A stretch of DNA of 23,180 nt, from NCBI GenBank assembly GCA_023261915.1, contig JALRFT010000108.1, positions 1-23,180 of the forward strand, given 5' to 3'. Below the pieces are notes generated by a model. The model ran no database searches. It saw only the letters and a list, made by a program, of their open reading frames with translations, and was not told the DNA's origin. This DNA comes from Acidimicrobiales bacterium. Lineage in GTDB: Bacteria; Actinomycetota; Acidimicrobiia; Acidimicrobiales; Acidimicrobilacustridaceae. The position numbers were made by a program, and so were the translations under genes. Positions 8,417 through 15,199 of the stretch are shown in pieces; positions within the stretch are counted from its first letter, which is position 1; every line of letters begins with the position of its first letter.

Positions 8417-8977
8417 TCAGGCGCCGCCCTCCTCAACAGGAGCGTCGTCACCCATGCGGTCACCGGGTGTGCGATTCACCATATCGGTGATCCGGGTGCG
8501 GGCCTCGTTGGTCAGCGCATCAATGAGGCTGTCGGTGCTCACGCCGTTGGCCTCGGCGAGGGCAGCGAGGCTCTGCCCCGACCGCAGACCGGTGCGGAGC
8601 TCGTCGACGGTGATGCCGATGGCTTCGGCGGCCGCCTCAAGTGGCATGCCCCCACGACCGGGACCGCCTCGCCCCGGACCGTGCATGCCGGGCCGGCCCA
8701 TCTCGCCCTCGGGTCGATTGGCGAGACGCTCGGCGTGGGCGGCCCCGCCCGCAGCGATGATGGCGTCAGCCTGGGCCTGGGTGATGGTGCCATTCGCCAC
8801 GAGATCCTCGAGGACCCCGGTGAAGGGACCGCCCTTGGGGCCTGCTTGCTCGACGGGAACGGTGGTGGTGGTGTCTTGGGCCGAAGCCAGGGTCGGCAGG
8901 GTCACGGAGATGCCTGTGACACCTCCGAGGAGCAAGCCTGCTCCCACTCCTGCTGCAATGAGTCGTTTGGCTGCCAT
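8417..8977 (-). CDS. Secreted protein of unknown function, next to two-component system
   Basis: 186 residues; family not recognised with certainty. The N-terminus MAAKRL plus a hydrophobic stretch to about residue 30 and an ASA-Q junction (33/34) is a Sec signal peptide. A Thr-rich linker is followed by a short helical segment (53-76, VLEDLVANGTITQAQADAI), a low-complexity Gly/Pro/Met/His/Arg part (93-111), and a second helical segment (112-168). The last contains ITVDELRTGLRSGQSLAALA and NGVSTDSLIDAL, reminiscent of small repeat domains in actinobacterial exported proteins. The ATG at 8977 is chosen because AAGGGAGG lies six bases upstream; a longer frame exists but lacks this site. Three phased AGGTGAG repeats lie upstream. 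It is probably an output or modulator of the kinase-regulator pair (inference). Confidence 0.85.
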   Translation of the reverse strand: MAAKRLIAAGVGAGLLLGGVTGISVTLPTLASAQDTTTTVPVEQAGPKGGPFTGVLEDLVANGTITQAQADAIIAAGGAAHAERLANRPEGEMGRPGMHGPGRGGPGRGGMPLEAAAEAIGITVDELRTGLRSGQSLAALAEANGVSTDSLIDALTNEARTRITDMVNRTPGDRMGDDAPVEEGGA

Positions 8978-9068
8978 GGTGTCCTCCCTTGGCCGGCGGT
9001 CAGGCCGCCGGACCGATCGTGGATGTCGTGCCCCGGTGTTCCGGGACAAAGAACATGATCGTGATCAC

Positions 9069-9108
9069 AGGTGAGGAGCATCGCGGAGCAAGGTGAGAGC
9101 GAGGTGAG
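9069..9108. promoter_or_regulatory. Three phased AGGTGAG direct repeats (probable response-regulator operator)
   Basis: AGGTGAG occurs at 9069-9075, 9091-9097 and 9102-9108, that is, at intervals of 22 and 11 bases and so in one 11-bp register. OmpR/PhoB-family regulators bind direct repeats of this period. The site lies in the 140-base gap between the kinase stop codon and the secreted protein gene (8977), with the repeats reading CTCACCT towards that gene. Related repeats occur before the regulator gene. Confidence 0.6.
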
Positions 9109-9117
9109 AATTCCCGC

Positions 9118-10503
9118 TCAGCGGTCGGAGGCCGGATTCTCCCCGTCATCTAGGGCAGGAACCCGAAATCCCACGGCTGCGCCCCCTTCGGGGAGGTTCG
9201 TGGCGAAGGTCTCCCCCCCGTGGTCGGTGGCGACCTTGGCCACGATGGACAGGCCCAAGCCCGATCCGGGCAGCCCTCTCGCCTCGGCGCTGCGGTGGAA
9301 CCGGTCGAAGATGGCTGAGAGCTCGGCATCGGGGATGCCGGGTCCGTGATCGGTGACGGTCACCGCCCCGCGTTGGATGTTCACTCGCACCGGCTGACCG
9401 GAGGCGTCGAACTTGACGGCGTTGTCCACGAGATTCGAGATGGCCCGTTCGACGGCCGCACGGTTCACGACGGCGACGCTGCCGTCATCGTCGACGAGTA
9501 CCTCGCGATTTGCGCGGCGACCGGTGCGCGCCGCCACCGACCGGGCGAGGTCGCCGAGGAGCGTCGGGGTGGGGGGCTGGTCGTCGTGACGGTCACTCGC
9601 CACGGCGACGACCTCCTCGACCAGTGCCGCAAGTTCACCGGCGTCTCGGTCGAGATCGGCGATGACCTCGGCCCGGGTGGCGTCGTCGAGATCGGGGTGG
9701 CGCCGCAGGACGTCGAGATTGGTGCGCAGACTCGTCAACGGGGTGCGCAGTTCGTGTCCGGCGTCTTCCACGAGTTGCTGCTGGCGGGCCCGTGAGTCCC
9801 GCAGGTTCACGAGCATGGTGCTCAGCGCCCGTCCGAGTCGGCCCGTTTCGTCACTTCCGGCAACCGGGACGCTGATGGCCAGATCGCCGCTGGCCCCCAC
9901 CTGATCGGCGACGGTGGTGAGACGACGGAGCCGCTGGGTCATCCCGAGGGCCACGAGCCAGCCGAGACCGGCTCCGGCGATGGTCACGGCCAGGATGAGC
10001 ACTCCGATCCGGGTGCGCAGGTCGGCCAGCACGGCTTCGGTTTCGGCCAGCGAGCGGGCGATCTGCACCGCCCCGTTGCCCACTCCCACAGTTAGGACCC
10101 GCCACGAGGATTCGTCACCGAGGTCGGCGCTCGTTGACAGGGATACTCCACGCTCGTCAGTGGCGATGGCGGCGTCAGTCTCGGTGACTGGGAGGTTTAC
10201 GCCGCTCGAAGCGTCGACGACCGCACCTGACGTGTCGAGTACTTGCACCACGTATTGGTCGAGGACGGCGAGGCGTTCGGGCACGATCACGGTGGGCCGT
10301 TCGGGGAACCGTTCGAGCGGTCCCCCTGGCCCACCTCGCCCCGGGCGTTCGACGAGCGCGGTGGCGGCTCGTTGGAGCGACTCGTCGACCTCTTGGATCA
10401 GCCGGGCCTCGGTGGCGCGGTAGGACAGGACCCCCACGGACAAGGTGGCGAGCGCACTGACAATGGCGACGGCGAGGGCGACCTTGCCCCGGAGACCCAT
10501 CAC
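9118..10503 (-). CDS. Sensor histidine kinase (HAMP, HisKA, HATPase)
   Basis: 461 residues. Membrane helix 1 at about 7-27, an extracytoplasmic sensor region of about 135 residues containing a Gly/Pro-rich patch (54-62), helix 2 at about 166-188, then a HAMP linker to about 240. The phospho-acceptor is His250 in AGHELRTPLTSLR. The ATPase domain shows the N box with Asn361 (NLVDNAVKF), G1 DHGPGIP (385-391) and G2 GSGLGLSIV (413-421). GTG start at 10503 overlaps the regulator's stop by four bases (GTGA), so kinase and regulator are translationally coupled. An ATG follows immediately and could be used instead. The stimulus is unknown; the layout is generic for cell-envelope stress kinases. Confidence 0.95.
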   Translation of the reverse strand: MMGLRGKVALAVAIVSALATLSVGVLSYRATEARLIQEVDESLQRAATALVERPGRGGPGGPLERFPERPTVIVPERLAVLDQYVVQVLDTSGAVVDASSGVNLPVTETDAAIATDERGVSLSTSADLGDESSWRVLTVGVGNGAVQIARSLAETEAVLADLRTRIGVLILAVTIAGAGLGWLVALGMTQRLRRLTTVADQVGASGDLAISVPVAGSDETGRLGRALSTMLVNLRDSRARQQQLVEDAGHELRTPLTSLRTNLDVLRRHPDLDDATRAEVIADLDRDAGELAALVEEVVAVASDRHDDQPPTPTLLGDLARSVAARTGRRANREVLVDDDGSVAVVNRAAVERAISNLVDNAVKFDASGQPVRVNIQRGAVTVTDHGPGIPDAELSAIFDRFHRSAEARGLPGSGLGLSIVAKVATDHGGETFATNLPEGGAAVGFRVPALDDGENPASDR

Positions 10504-11246
10504 GACGCTCGCAACGTGTAGCCGACCCCACGCACGGTGTGGAGCAGGGGTGGACGGTCATTGCGTTCGATCTTTCGGCGCAGGTACCCGATGTACACGG
10601 CCAGATTCTTCGAGTCGGGCCCGAAGTCGTATCCCCAGATCCGGTCATAGATGGTGGCGTGCTCGAGCACGATGCCACTGTTGCGGGCCAGGAGTTCCAG
10701 AAGGTCGAACTCTGTCTTGGACAGCTCGATCTCCTCGTCGCCGCGCCACACCCGACGTGCAGCCCCGTCGAGTCGGAGGTCCCCCACCACGAGAGCGTCA
10801 TTGCTCGTGGTGAACGGGTCGTCGCCGGACGCGTCATATTCCACCCGCCGGAGCAGGGCTCGCAGCCGGGCGAGGAGTTCCTCGAGGGCGAAGGGCTTGG
10901 CGAGGTAGTCGTCGGCACCGGCGTCGAGACCTTCGACCCGGTCACTGGTGGTGGTGCGGGCGGTGAGCATCAGGATGGGCAGGCGCAGGCCCTCGGCCCG
11001 CGCCACCCGGCACACGGTCAGTCCGTCGAGCACCGGCATGCCGACATCGAGAACCATGGCATCGAAGGCCTTGGCCCGGACTTGTTCAAGGGCCTCTCCC
11101 CCGTCGGTCGCAACGGTCACGGCGTACTCCTCGAGGCGCAGGGCGCGCTCGAGGGCGGTGCGGACGGCAGGGTCGTCGTCCGCCACGAGAATGCTCGCTG
11201 CTGTGTCCGGCAGCGTCGGGTCGCCCTCCCCGGGACCATGTGCCAC
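10500..11246 (-). CDS. OmpR-family response regulator
   Basis: 248 residues. The receiver domain has acidic pocket ADDD (about 22-25), phospho-acceptor Asp67 in LDVGMP, Thr95 and Lys117 in the KPF motif. The C-terminal winged helix contains LSKTEFDLLELLARN and the DNA-contacting YIGYLRRKI, and ends in HTVRGVGYTLR. It is the cytoplasmic partner of the kinase that overlaps its stop codon. I take GTG at 11246 because CAGACT (a weak -10) ends exactly six bases before it; a TTG one codon upstream is the alternative. No Shine-Dalgarno is visible. GGTAAGAG/GGTGTGAG repeats just upstream suggest autoregulation. Confidence 0.95.
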   Translation of the reverse strand: MAHGPGEGDPTLPDTAASILVADDDPAVRTALERALRLEEYAVTVATDGGEALEQVRAKAFDAMVLDVGMPVLDGLTVCRVARAEGLRLPILMLTARTTTSDRVEGLDAGADDYLAKPFALEELLARLRALLRRVEYDASGDDPFTTSNDALVVGDLRLDGAARRVWRGDEEIELSKTEFDLLELLARNSGIVLEHATIYDRIWGYDFGPDSKNLAVYIGYLRRKIERNDRPPLLHTVRGVGYTLRAS

Positions 11247-11252
11247 CAAAGC

Positions 11253-11258
11253 AGTCTG
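11253..11258 (-). promoter_or_regulatory. Possible -10 element of response regulator gene
   Basis: CAGACT on the minus strand, six bases before GTG 11246. It departs from TAnnnT at the first base and is weaker than the other examples, but the spacing matches and the phased repeats lie just upstream. Confidence 0.3.
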
Positions 11259-11267
11259 CCCGAGCGG

Positions 11268-11286
11268 GGTAAGAGATCGGTGTGAG
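11268..11286. promoter_or_regulatory. Pair of phased repeats before the response regulator gene
   Basis: GGTAAGAG (11268-11275) and GGTGTGAG (11279-11286) are 11 bases apart and match the GGTGAGA core of the repeats at 9069-9108 with one change each. They sit ten bases upstream of the proposed -10 of the regulator gene, where an autoregulatory site would be expected. Confidence 0.45.
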
Positions 11287-11299
11287 GCCGTTCGGACCG

Positions 11300-12169
11300 C
11301 TAGTTGGCCGAGGTTGGGTCGTCAGCCGGCGATCGGCGTGACCGCCACACGGCGATGCCGAGCGCCAGGGTGATGAACAGGGCCAACACCAGTCCGATGC
11401 GGTCGGCGCCGACGCCGGTGATCCAGCCGCTTAGGTTCGCCTGGAGATCGGTGAGCGCGTCGGCGGGTCCGCCCGGTTCGGCGTTGCCGGCAAGGACCTG
11501 TCGTTCCCACCATCCCCAGTAGATGAGGAAGCTGCCGGCGACCACCAAGAGGCCACCGGCGACGCGGTTCACATACCTCAGCGATGCCTTGAGTCGGCCG
11601 ACGAGGGAAGCCTTGGCCAGGGCGAGGAGCACGGTGAGGGCAGTGAGGACCAGTCCCATGCCGAGGCCGTAGGCGACGAACGCAGCGAGACCTCCGGCGA
11701 ACGACTCGCTGGAAAAGACTCCGGTGACGGCGACGAGGAACAGGGGGAGGGTGCACGACAGGGAGGCCACGGCGTAGGACACCCCAAAGACGTACATGGA
11801 CCACAGCGTCCGCCGGTTGCCGCCGCGCTCGAGTTTGGGCAGGGCGACTACCGGTTCGAACCCCGCCACCATGGCGATACCGAGCAGAACGAGGATGGCC
11901 CCGATGACGAGGGTGGCCCACGGAATGTTCTCTTGCAGAGGGGTGGCGGCGGTGTTGACCACCACTCCGATGATGGTGAACACCGTGACGAACCCGGCGG
12001 TCACCGCTGCACTCACCCCAATGGCCCGCAGCACGGTGGATTCACTGTCGTCGGATTCGTCCTGCAGTCCGAGGAAGTAAGAGAGGTACGCGGGCAGCAT
12101 GGCGAAACCACAGGGATTGATGGTGGCCACCATCCCGGTGGCGAAGGCGTAGACGACGATCGGTCTCAC
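11300..12169 (-). CDS. ccdA: CcdA/DsbD-type transmembrane thiol-disulphide transporter
   Basis: 289 residues with about six to seven membrane helices. The two redox cysteines of the family are visible: Cys20 in INPCGFAMLPAYLSYFLG in the first helix and Cys139 in SLSCTLPLF in the fourth. CcdA passes reducing equivalents from cytoplasmic thioredoxin across the membrane to extracytoplasmic thiol proteins, classically for haem attachment to apocytochrome c. GTG start at 12169 overlaps the stop of the TlpA-like gene (GTGA), so the two are coupled and almost certainly partners. A c-type haem protein is encoded in the same window (oxidase subunit II), but it is some 11 kb away, so the link is only suggestive. 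Confidence 0.93.
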   Translation of the reverse strand: MRPIVVYAFATGMVATINPCGFAMLPAYLSYFLGLQDESDDSESTVLRAIGVSAAVTAGFVTVFTIIGVVVNTAATPLQENIPWATLVIGAILVLLGIAMVAGFEPVVALPKLERGGNRRTLWSMYVFGVSYAVASLSCTLPLFLVAVTGVFSSESFAGGLAAFVAYGLGMGLVLTALTVLLALAKASLVGRLKASLRYVNRVAGGLLVVAGSFLIYWGWWERQVLAGNAEPGGPADALTDLQANLSGWITGVGADRIGLVLALFITLALGIAVWRSRRSPADDPTSAN

Positions 12170-12837
12170 GACCCGGCCCCCGGGGGGGTGGTTCCAGTGG
12201 CGAGGAGATCATCGACGCGGTTGGACAGCTCGGCAACATCGAGCGCCCCGGCGTGAACGCTGGCGATGGTGCCGTCGGCAGCGACGAAGACGGTGGTGGG
12301 CATGCTCACCACCCCGAGCGTCCGGGCCACCTCGCCGTTGCCGTCAAGGACCAACGGGTAGGTGACCCCGGTGCGTTCGGCGAGCTGCTGGGCGGTGATC
12401 ACGTTGTCGCTCACGTTGACCCCGACGAACCCGACGCTTCCCTCCCGCTCGGCGTAGACCTGTTCGAACCCGGGCATCTCCCTCACACACGGTGGACACC
12501 ACGACGCCCAGAAATTGATGACCACCGGCCGTCCCTGGTCGGGGTTGAGACTGACGGTCCCGCCGTCGATGCCGCCGAGGGTGATTGCTGGCAGCGGTTC
12601 GCCGACGAGAGCGAGGTCCCCGCCGCCGGGTTGAGCCACGGCGTTGTCGAGACGATCCGGCTCCGTTCCGTCCGGCCCACTCAGGGTGACCCAGACCAAC
12701 AGGATGAGAACGATCGCCGCCAGTGCGAGCGCCCAGCGCAGTCCGCCACCGAGTCGGGGACCCCTCAGGGGTGCCTCGGCGGCCGACGGTGGTGGCAGAT
12801 CGTCGGGATGCCGTTCGGGATTGGCCGTGGGGTCCAT
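12166..12837 (-). CDS. TlpA/ResA-like membrane-anchored thioredoxin
   Basis: 223 residues. A proline-rich cytoplasmic N-terminus, one membrane helix (about 33-53), then an exported thioredoxin fold with active site WCPPC (Cys114, Cys117) in NFWASWCPPCVREMP and the cis-proline loop VSMPTTVF. It reduces disulphides on the outer side of the membrane, receiving electrons from the CcdA protein encoded by the overlapping gene. It fits the ResA/TlpA role in cytochrome c maturation. ATG 12837 is preferred (GGGGA about five bases upstream); a GTG four codons upstream is possible. TACGGT at 12848-12853 may be its -10, separating it from whiB. Confidence 0.92.
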   Translation of the reverse strand: MDPTANPERHPDDLPPPSAAEAPLRGPRLGGGLRWALALAAIVLILLVWVTLSGPDGTEPDRLDNAVAQPGGGDLALVGEPLPAITLGGIDGGTVSLNPDQGRPVVINFWASWCPPCVREMPGFEQVYAEREGSVGFVGVNVSDNVITAQQLAERTGVTYPLVLDGNGEVARTLGVVSMPTTVFVAADGTIASVHAGALDVAELSNRVDDLLATGTTPPGAGS

Positions 12838-12847
12838 TGCAATCCCC

Positions 12848-12853
12848 ACCGTA
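12848..12853 (-). promoter_or_regulatory. Possible -10 element of the tlpA-like/ccdA operon
   Basis: TACGGT on the minus strand, ten bases before ATG 12837, giving a leader of only a few bases. It lies just beyond the large hairpin that follows whiB, which suggests that the thiol operon has its own promoter. Confidence 0.35.
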
Positions 12854-12880
12854 CCGGCACCCCTGCAGTGGCACCGCTCC

Positions 12881-12950
12881 CGGCGTGCACCGGCGGTCTG
12901 CTGTCACCCCGGGAATCCCCAGGGCTCAGTCCGACTGCCGGTGCACGCCG
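12881..12950 (-). terminator. 18-bp stem hairpin immediately after whiB
   Basis: Arms at 12881-12898 and 12933-12950 pair over 18 positions with one imperfect pair (position 12895 against 12936), enclosing a 34-base loop. The hairpin begins two bases after the whiB stop codon. There is no T-tract on the minus strand. Terminator, mRNA stabiliser or attenuator before the tlpA-like gene are all possible. Confidence 0.5.
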
Positions 12951-12952
12951 AC

Positions 12953-13327
12953 TCACGCCGTGCGCAGGAAACCCCGCAGGTGCACGGGCACCGGGATCTC
13001 GAGCATCTCGTCGCCCGGGCGGGGAACGGCCGAGGGTCGGCCGGGACGTCGCTTGCGGGCGACAATCCGACCACCAGAGAACAGCTGTCCCCCCCACACC
13101 CCGGCAGGTTCCCGGCGGGCCAGGGCCCCTTCGAGGCACTCCAGCATCACTGGACACTGGGCACACAGGGACTTGGCGGCCGAGATGTCGGCGAGGTCGT
13201 CAGAGAAGAAGACCCCCACGAGATCGCCGTTGCCAGTGCTGCACAGCGCCTGGGCGTTCCACGCGTCGGCCTCACCTGAGAGGTCGTTGCGGGCCGGTGG
13301 GTTGTTGAGTTCGAGTGTTGCCGACAT
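12953..13327 (-). CDS. WhiB-family iron-sulphur transcription factor
   Basis: 124 residues. The four cluster cysteines are Cys29, Cys55, Cys58 and Cys64 in the C-x25-C-x2-C-x5-C arrangement typical of WhiB proteins, followed by the turn GVWGG (76-80) and a basic AT-hook-like stretch RKRRPGRP (91-98). Such proteins hold a redox- or NO-sensitive 4Fe-4S cluster and act with the principal sigma factor. Which WhiB subclass this is I cannot say. ATG 13327 is chosen over longer in-frame options because GGGA lies six bases upstream and the protein then has normal WhiB length. It is monocistronic by appearance: a strong hairpin follows and an intrinsic terminator precedes it. Confidence 0.95.
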   Translation of the reverse strand: MSATLELNNPPARNDLSGEADAWNAQALCSTGNGDLVGVFFSDDLADISAAKSLCAQCPVMLECLEGALARREPAGVWGGQLFSGGRIVARKRRPGRPSAVPRPGDEMLEIPVPVHLRGFLRTA

Positions 13328-13408
13328 GGTGGTCCCTTTCGGAGTGTCGGTCGTGGTGACTGTCAGGTAGGTGGATGAGAGCGGTTGGTGGCAGGGTTCG
13401 TGCCCCGG

Positions 13409-13442
13409 AAACGAAGAAGGCCGCCGGCTGGAGCCGGCGGCC
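13409..13442 (-). terminator. Intrinsic terminator of the 66-residue orphan gene
   Basis: Perfect 10-bp stem, GGCCGCCGGC (13419-13428) and GCCGGCGGCC (13433-13442), with a four-base loop, followed on the minus strand by TTCTTCGTTT. This is the clearest intrinsic terminator in the window. It lies 27 bases after the stop of the small gene at 13470, upstream of whiB. Confidence 0.8.
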
Positions 13443-13469
13443 TGGGTGTTTCGGGAGCTTCGCTTGTCT

Positions 13470-13670
13470 TTAGTGCGAAGCCACCTCCCCAGGGCGCCGG
13501 GTGAGCTTGATGGCGTGATGCTTGGCCACGGCCACCGAGCCAAAACCGGTGGTAATGCCAAAGCCATTGCCGGTCGACGGATACCAACTACCCGTGACCA
13601 CGGCGCGGCCAACGGACGCGTTGATCCGGCGGTTGCCGGGCGTCAGGTTGGGTGTTGAGGCGATGGTCAT
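13470..13670 (-). CDS. Small hypothetical protein, 66 residues
   Basis: Family not recognised. ATG at 13670 and TAA at 13470-13472. The protein is basic, with a Gly/Ser/Thr-rich middle (GSWYPSTGNGFGITTGFG) and a basic His/Lys/Arg tail (AKHHAIKLTRRPG). It has no signal peptide, membrane helix or cysteine. Third codon positions are mostly G or C, as in neighbouring genes. GGAAC about eight bases upstream is a weak ribosome site. The main support is context: it occupies a 440-base gap between the serpin and whiB, is bounded upstream by the serpin hairpin, and is followed by a good intrinsic terminator on the same strand. It could be a DNA- or RNA-binding peptide, but nothing proves it. Confidence 0.55.
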   Translation of the reverse strand: MTIASTPNLTPGNRRINASVGRAVVTGSWYPSTGNGFGITTGFGSVAVAKHHAIKLTRRPGEVASH

Positions 13671-13745
13671 GGTGCTGTTCCGTATTGGTTGCCTTGCCGG
13701 CAAACTGTTCCACCACTGCAGCATGTCGGGTACCGGCGGGTCAAA

Positions 13746-13761
13746 CCCTTTTTCGAAAGGG
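13746..13761 (-). terminator. Short hairpin after the serpin gene
   Basis: CCCTTT and AAAGGG (13746-13751, 13756-13761) form a six-pair stem with a four-base loop, 11 bases after the serpin stop codon. On the minus strand it is followed by TTTGA. It is a probable weak terminator for the serpin gene. Confidence 0.45.
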
Positions 13762-13772
13762 CCCGAATCCCT

Positions 13773-15077
13773 TTACTGGCTGGGGTCTCCCACCCGTGCC
13801 ATGGCAAGCGGCAGCCCGGTGGACCGGTCGATGAGCAGGACGAGGAACTGTCGGTCAAAGGTGACCGAGGTTGCCGCCGCTGGTCGGGGGGTCGGGCTGG
13901 TGGCCGAGGCGACCCGCGCCGAACTGCCTGACTCGTCAGCCGAGAGGTAGAGCTCCTGGATGACTTGGGTGAGGGCGAGTCGTTCGGCGGGTGCCAGTCC
14001 CGTCAGGTCGGCGAGATCGGTGGCGAACGCCGATCCCATGCCCAAATCGGTGAGGACGGCCCGGAGTGTCGGGGTGGCGGTGAATGAGAACCGCGGGAGG
14101 CGAACGTCGAGGGGACGGGGGGAGAGGCCGTTGAGCACGGTGGAGATGAACTCTCCGGTGAGTTCGGAGGTGATGAGGCGCTCATTGTCCGGATCGGTCC
14201 GGATGGCCACCATGGCCAGTTCCCGGCCGAGATACGGCATCTCGACCGCCTGCCAGCCTTCTCCTTCGGCCCACGACAGCCCCGTCTGGGCGACAACCCG
14301 CATCATGGGGACCGTGACCGATCGGCCCGTGTCGGTCACGAACGGGACATCCTTGGTGGCCTCAGGGTCGAACGGCTCCAGCCACGGTCCCGAAATCCAC
14401 TGGGCCCCCGAACTCAGCAGTCTCGTCTCGGTATCGATGAGTCCGCGTGCCACGAGCTGCTCGGTCTGGCCGTCGGTGGCCGCCGCCGTCCAGCGGTTCA
14501 CCGCCTGTCGGGCGGTCTCGGGGTCTGAGCGGAAGTCCACGGTTCGGATCCCCGTTCCGAACCGTCGGGCCAGCGTCTCGAGGTAGTCAAGATCGATGTC
14601 AGTTCCCCGCTGGAGCCATAAGGCGACGGCTTGAGCCACTTCGATCGCGCCTCGGCGAGTGCTGGAGGTCTGGACCCCGGCCCGGGAGGCAACGAGGGGG
14701 TCGAGGGCTCCCACCGCACCGAGGTTGTCACCGAATACCGGGACGGATGCGTCGTTGATGGGCCCGAAAAGTTGGTCGATCTCGGCGGCCGTGGTGGTGC
14801 GGGCCCCGGCCCGAATCATGCCGAGTTGTGCCGCCAGCATGGCGGGGGCCACGGCAACGTTCCCACCCGTTGTCGAGGCCAGACGACTGATGGTGCGGGC
14901 CCCGGCCTCGGTCACGAGCGGCACCACCGCCAGAATCTCACGTGGTTCGGTTGGTTGGCGGGGGGTTGTTGATCTCGATTCGCTGCCCGTGAACCCCGCA
15001 GCGCATCCGGTGACCGAAGCGACGATGACGCCGACGGTTATGACTCGAGTGACCCTGTGACGGAGCGGCGCCCGCAC
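13773..15077 (-). CDS. Serpin-family protein, predicted lipoprotein
   Basis: 434 residues, close to the usual serpin length. The N-terminus is basic, then hydrophobic, ending in a lipobox-like SVTGC with Cys25, so it is probably anchored outside the membrane. The C-terminal serpin signature is clear (FDRQFLVLLIDRSTGLPLAM and ARVGDP, 407-432). FDPEATKDVPF (236-246) and the conserved Asn/Ala-rich N-terminal helix region (NVAVAPAMLAAQLGMIRAG, 73-91) also fit. The reactive loop runs from about 382 to 405 with hinge ESGSSARVAS. Counting from the hinge, P1 falls near Arg398, followed by Pro399. No ribosome site is visible. GTG 15077 gives a standard signal peptide; GTG 15104 is an alternative. Serpins trap proteases irreversibly; the target here is unknown. 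Confidence 0.88.
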   Translation of the reverse strand: MRAPLRHRVTRVITVGVIVASVTGCAAGFTGSESRSTTPRQPTEPREILAVVPLVTEAGARTISRLASTTGGNVAVAPAMLAAQLGMIRAGARTTTAAEIDQLFGPINDASVPVFGDNLGAVGALDPLVASRAGVQTSSTRRGAIEVAQAVALWLQRGTDIDLDYLETLARRFGTGIRTVDFRSDPETARQAVNRWTAAATDGQTEQLVARGLIDTETRLLSSGAQWISGPWLEPFDPEATKDVPFVTDTGRSVTVPMMRVVAQTGLSWAEGEGWQAVEMPYLGRELAMVAIRTDPDNERLITSELTGEFISTVLNGLSPRPLDVRLPRFSFTATPTLRAVLTDLGMGSAFATDLADLTGLAPAERLALTQVIQELYLSADESGSSARVASATSPTPRPAAATSVTFDRQFLVLLIDRSTGLPLAMARVGDPSQ

Positions 15078-15148
15078 GTGTCGGGCGGAGCGGGTGTGGT
15101 CCACGTGCGCTTTCGTACTACACCCGCCGACCCGGGGACCGGACGCGC

Positions 15149-15178
15149 CGCTGCCGGTGACAGAAGCCACCGGCAGCG
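15149..15178 (-). terminator. Hairpin after glnII
   Basis: Perfect 11-bp inverted repeat, CGCTGCCGGTG (15149-15159) and CACCGGCAGCG (15168-15178), with an eight-base loop, starting 21 bases after the glnII stop. No T-run follows on the minus strand. Position and stem strength suggest termination before the serpin gene. Confidence 0.55.
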
Positions 15179-15199
15179 ACGTTTGTTGAGGAATAGGAC

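Noticed and set aside
7407..9074. Long open frame of 555 codons on the plus strand
   Set aside because: It runs antisense across the LLM oxidoreductase and the secreted protein gene, both of which have clear family features or signal peptide, ribosome site or promoter. Long antisense frames are common in GC-rich DNA.
12253..13308. Open frame of 351 codons on plus across the tlpA-like and whiB genes
   Set aside because: It covers two genes with intact active-site motifs on the other strand and the large hairpin between them.
13458..13480. CTTCGC/GCGAAG inverted repeat at the end of the 66-residue gene
   Set aside because: Only six or seven pairs with an 11-base loop, overlapping the coding end; the adjacent 10-bp hairpin with T-tract is the better terminator.
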